Part shown: piece after piece, positions 29,071 to 29,794 of the stretch
Position numbering within the stretch: position 1 is the stretch's first letter
How the letters are laid out: every line of letters begins with the position of its first letter
Assembly (NCBI GenBank): GCA_036269915.1
Contig: DATBDM010000237.1
Span: 1-29,794 of the forward strand
Length of the DNA: 29,794 bases
Direction of reading: 5' to 3'
From: DATBDM01 sp036269915
Lineage (GTDB): Bacteria; Actinomycetota; Thermoleophilia; Solirubrobacterales; Solirubrobacteraceae
Program-made: the position numbers and the translations under genes
Notes under the pieces: model-generated
Told to the model about the DNA's origin: nothing
Seen by the model: the letters and a program-made list of their open reading frames with translations, nothing else
The model's database searches: none

Positions 29071-29563
29071 GCGCCGCGTCGAGCCGCTCGGGCAGGCCGC
29101 GCACGTCGCAGGCGAACATGGCGGCGCCGACCGCGCGGCCGATCGACCGCGTCGAGTAGGCCTGGCCGCCCACCACGGTGAGGCAGTCCGGGCGCGCGTC
29201 GTGGATCGTTCGCAGCGCTCCGGGCACGTGCGCCATCGCCGACGGCGTGGTGGTGGCGAGCACGGCCACGTCGGCGCTGCGCGCCCGGATGATCGGCGCC
29301 CAGGCGTCCGTCGGCGTCGACCCGCCGAGGTAGAGCACGCGCCAGCCGCGCTCGGACAGGACCTTGGCGACGATCAGAGCGCCGAGCGTGTGCAGCTCGC
29401 CGGGCGAGCATCCGACGACCGCGCGGCGGGCGGTGCCGCTGCGCACGCGCGGGGAGCGCCCGGCGATCGAGAACAGCAGCCACTCGCACACCGAGGTCGC
29501 GAGGTGCTCGTCGGCGACGCCGATCTCGCCGCGCTCCCAGCGCCGGCCGACCTCGTGCATCAC
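29063..29563 (-). CDS. Cobalamin-binding domain protein, N-terminus incomplete
   Basis: 166 residues from GTG 29563. The first ~45 residues are the end of a B12-binding cap domain (MHEVGRRWERGEIGVADEHL). The rest is the Rossmann-like B12-binding domain: GELHTLGALIVAKVLSERGW with the ExHxxG cobalt-ligand motif, YLGGSTPTDAW, and VVGGQAYSTRSIG. This pair occurs in corrinoid proteins and in CarH/LitR photoreceptor regulators. The usual ~45 further cap residues, and any MerR-type DNA-binding domain, are absent. The frame is open upstream to a TGA at 29678-29680, but that part (GPPGGPAGDLITP-like) has no proper start and weak resemblance apart from DLITP just before the GTG. A frameshift or truncation near 29570-29640 is likely. 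It is convergent with the FAD oxidoreductase (8-base overlap). Confidence 0.75.
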   Translation of the reverse strand: MMHEVGRRWERGEIGVADEHLATSVCEWLLFSIAGRSPRVRSGTARRAVVGCSPGELHTLGALIVAKVLSERGWRVLYLGGSTPTDAWAPIIRARSADVAVLATTTPSAMAHVPGALRTIHDARPDCLTVVGGQAYSTRSIGRAVGAAMFACDVRGLPERLDAALS

Positions 29564-29794
29564 CGGGGTGATGAGGTCGCCAGCAGGCCCTCCCGGAGGC
29601 CCGCGGCATGCGGCGGCTCCGGGTGCGTGACGACGCCCATGCCCCGGATGCAGCTCCGCGGCCGGTACGCCGTCAAGTCAGAGCGTCACGATGCGGCGGG
29701 TGACGGTGTTTGGATGGCCGGCCAGGCGACTGGTGACCGCGATCCTGACCGCAAGCCTGCGGTGCGCCGCCATCCGCCGCAGTCGCCGTGTCGT
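29564..29794. other. Window edge, coding status unresolved
   Basis: On the minus strand a short frame ends at the TGA at 29678-29680 (…HPNTVTRRIVTL), which could be the end of a gene lying beyond the window. On the plus strand an ATG at 29691 opens a frame to the edge. Both have similar third-position GC, so I cannot choose. A minus-strand frame from ATG 29640 (MGVVTHPEPPHAAGLREGLL) may be a displaced N-terminal part of the B12 protein. Confidence 0.4.

Noticed and set aside
1..29794. tRNA or rRNA genes
   Set aside because: I saw no T-loop GGTTCRAN-type motif in a cloverleaf context and no rRNA-like sequence on either strand.

Overview
The window is very GC-rich by eye (roughly three quarters G+C), has strongly G/C-ended codons, packs genes with many 4-base GTGA/ATGA overlaps, and uses GTG and TTG starts freely. 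Gene content (LigB-type ATP-dependent DNA ligase, PdxS/PdxT, MalT-like LuxR ATPase, RsbV/RsbW/RsbU-type proteins, GluQ, Arg/Glu-rich coiled-coil proteins with a C-terminal membrane anchor) suggests a high-GC actinobacterium, most likely Solirubrobacterales/Thermoleophilia. No rRNA or other taxonomic marker is present, so this placement is inference. I saw no tRNA, rRNA, CRISPR array, transposase or phage gene.

Layout. 1-435 is non-coding and holds two tandem ~165-base repeats, each with a long inverted repeat. 436-1458 (-) is an aldo/keto reductase. 1533-2447 (+) is a sulfite-oxidase-like gene without its N-terminus and cut by an in-frame TAG. 2520-4004 (+) is a tail-anchored coiled-coil protein, convergent with an SDR + LigB ligase pair (6335-4001, -). 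6419-9074 (+) is an EamA transporter - GntR/FCD regulator - Vps62-like protein operon with 4-base overlaps. 9110-13316 (+) is a run of envelope or unknown genes: a four-helix membrane protein, a paralogue of the first coiled-coil protein, a soluble coiled-coil protein with PKAEPKQ repeats, a small membrane protein and a GNAT acetyltransferase. 17561-13324 (-) is rmlC - gluQ - LuxR-family ATPase. 17633-18487 (+) is an RpiR-family regulator and 18730-18503 (-) a small unknown protein. 18817-20272 (+) is pdxS-pdxT, the glutamine-dependent PLP synthase. 21058-20390 (-) is a HAD hydrolase. 21122-21821 (+) is a STAS antagonist and a HATPase anti-sigma kinase. They run tail-to-tail into 26758-21826 (-), an overlapping operon of proline dehydrogenase, P5C dehydrogenase and a membrane PAS/GAF/SpoIIE phosphatase. 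26786-29070 (+) is a polyprenyl-phosphate glycosyltransferase coupled to an FAD oxidoreductase. 29563-29063 (-) is a B12-binding domain protein that looks N-terminally incomplete.

How the parts may work together. The most interesting arrangement is 21.1-26.8 kb: both enzymes of proline oxidation are translationally coupled to a sensor phosphatase of the RsbU type, and the predicted substrate (STAS) and its kinase lie 4 bases away on the other strand. This could tie proline catabolism to a partner-switching stress response. The second is the pair of paralogous tail-anchored coiled-coil proteins sharing an unrecognised ~95-residue N-terminal domain. Several genes carry a TANNNT hexamer ending 6-9 bases before the start codon and no Shine-Dalgarno sequence, suggesting leaderless transcripts. 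The clearest case is a 27-base divergent promoter between the proline operon and the glycosyltransferase operon.
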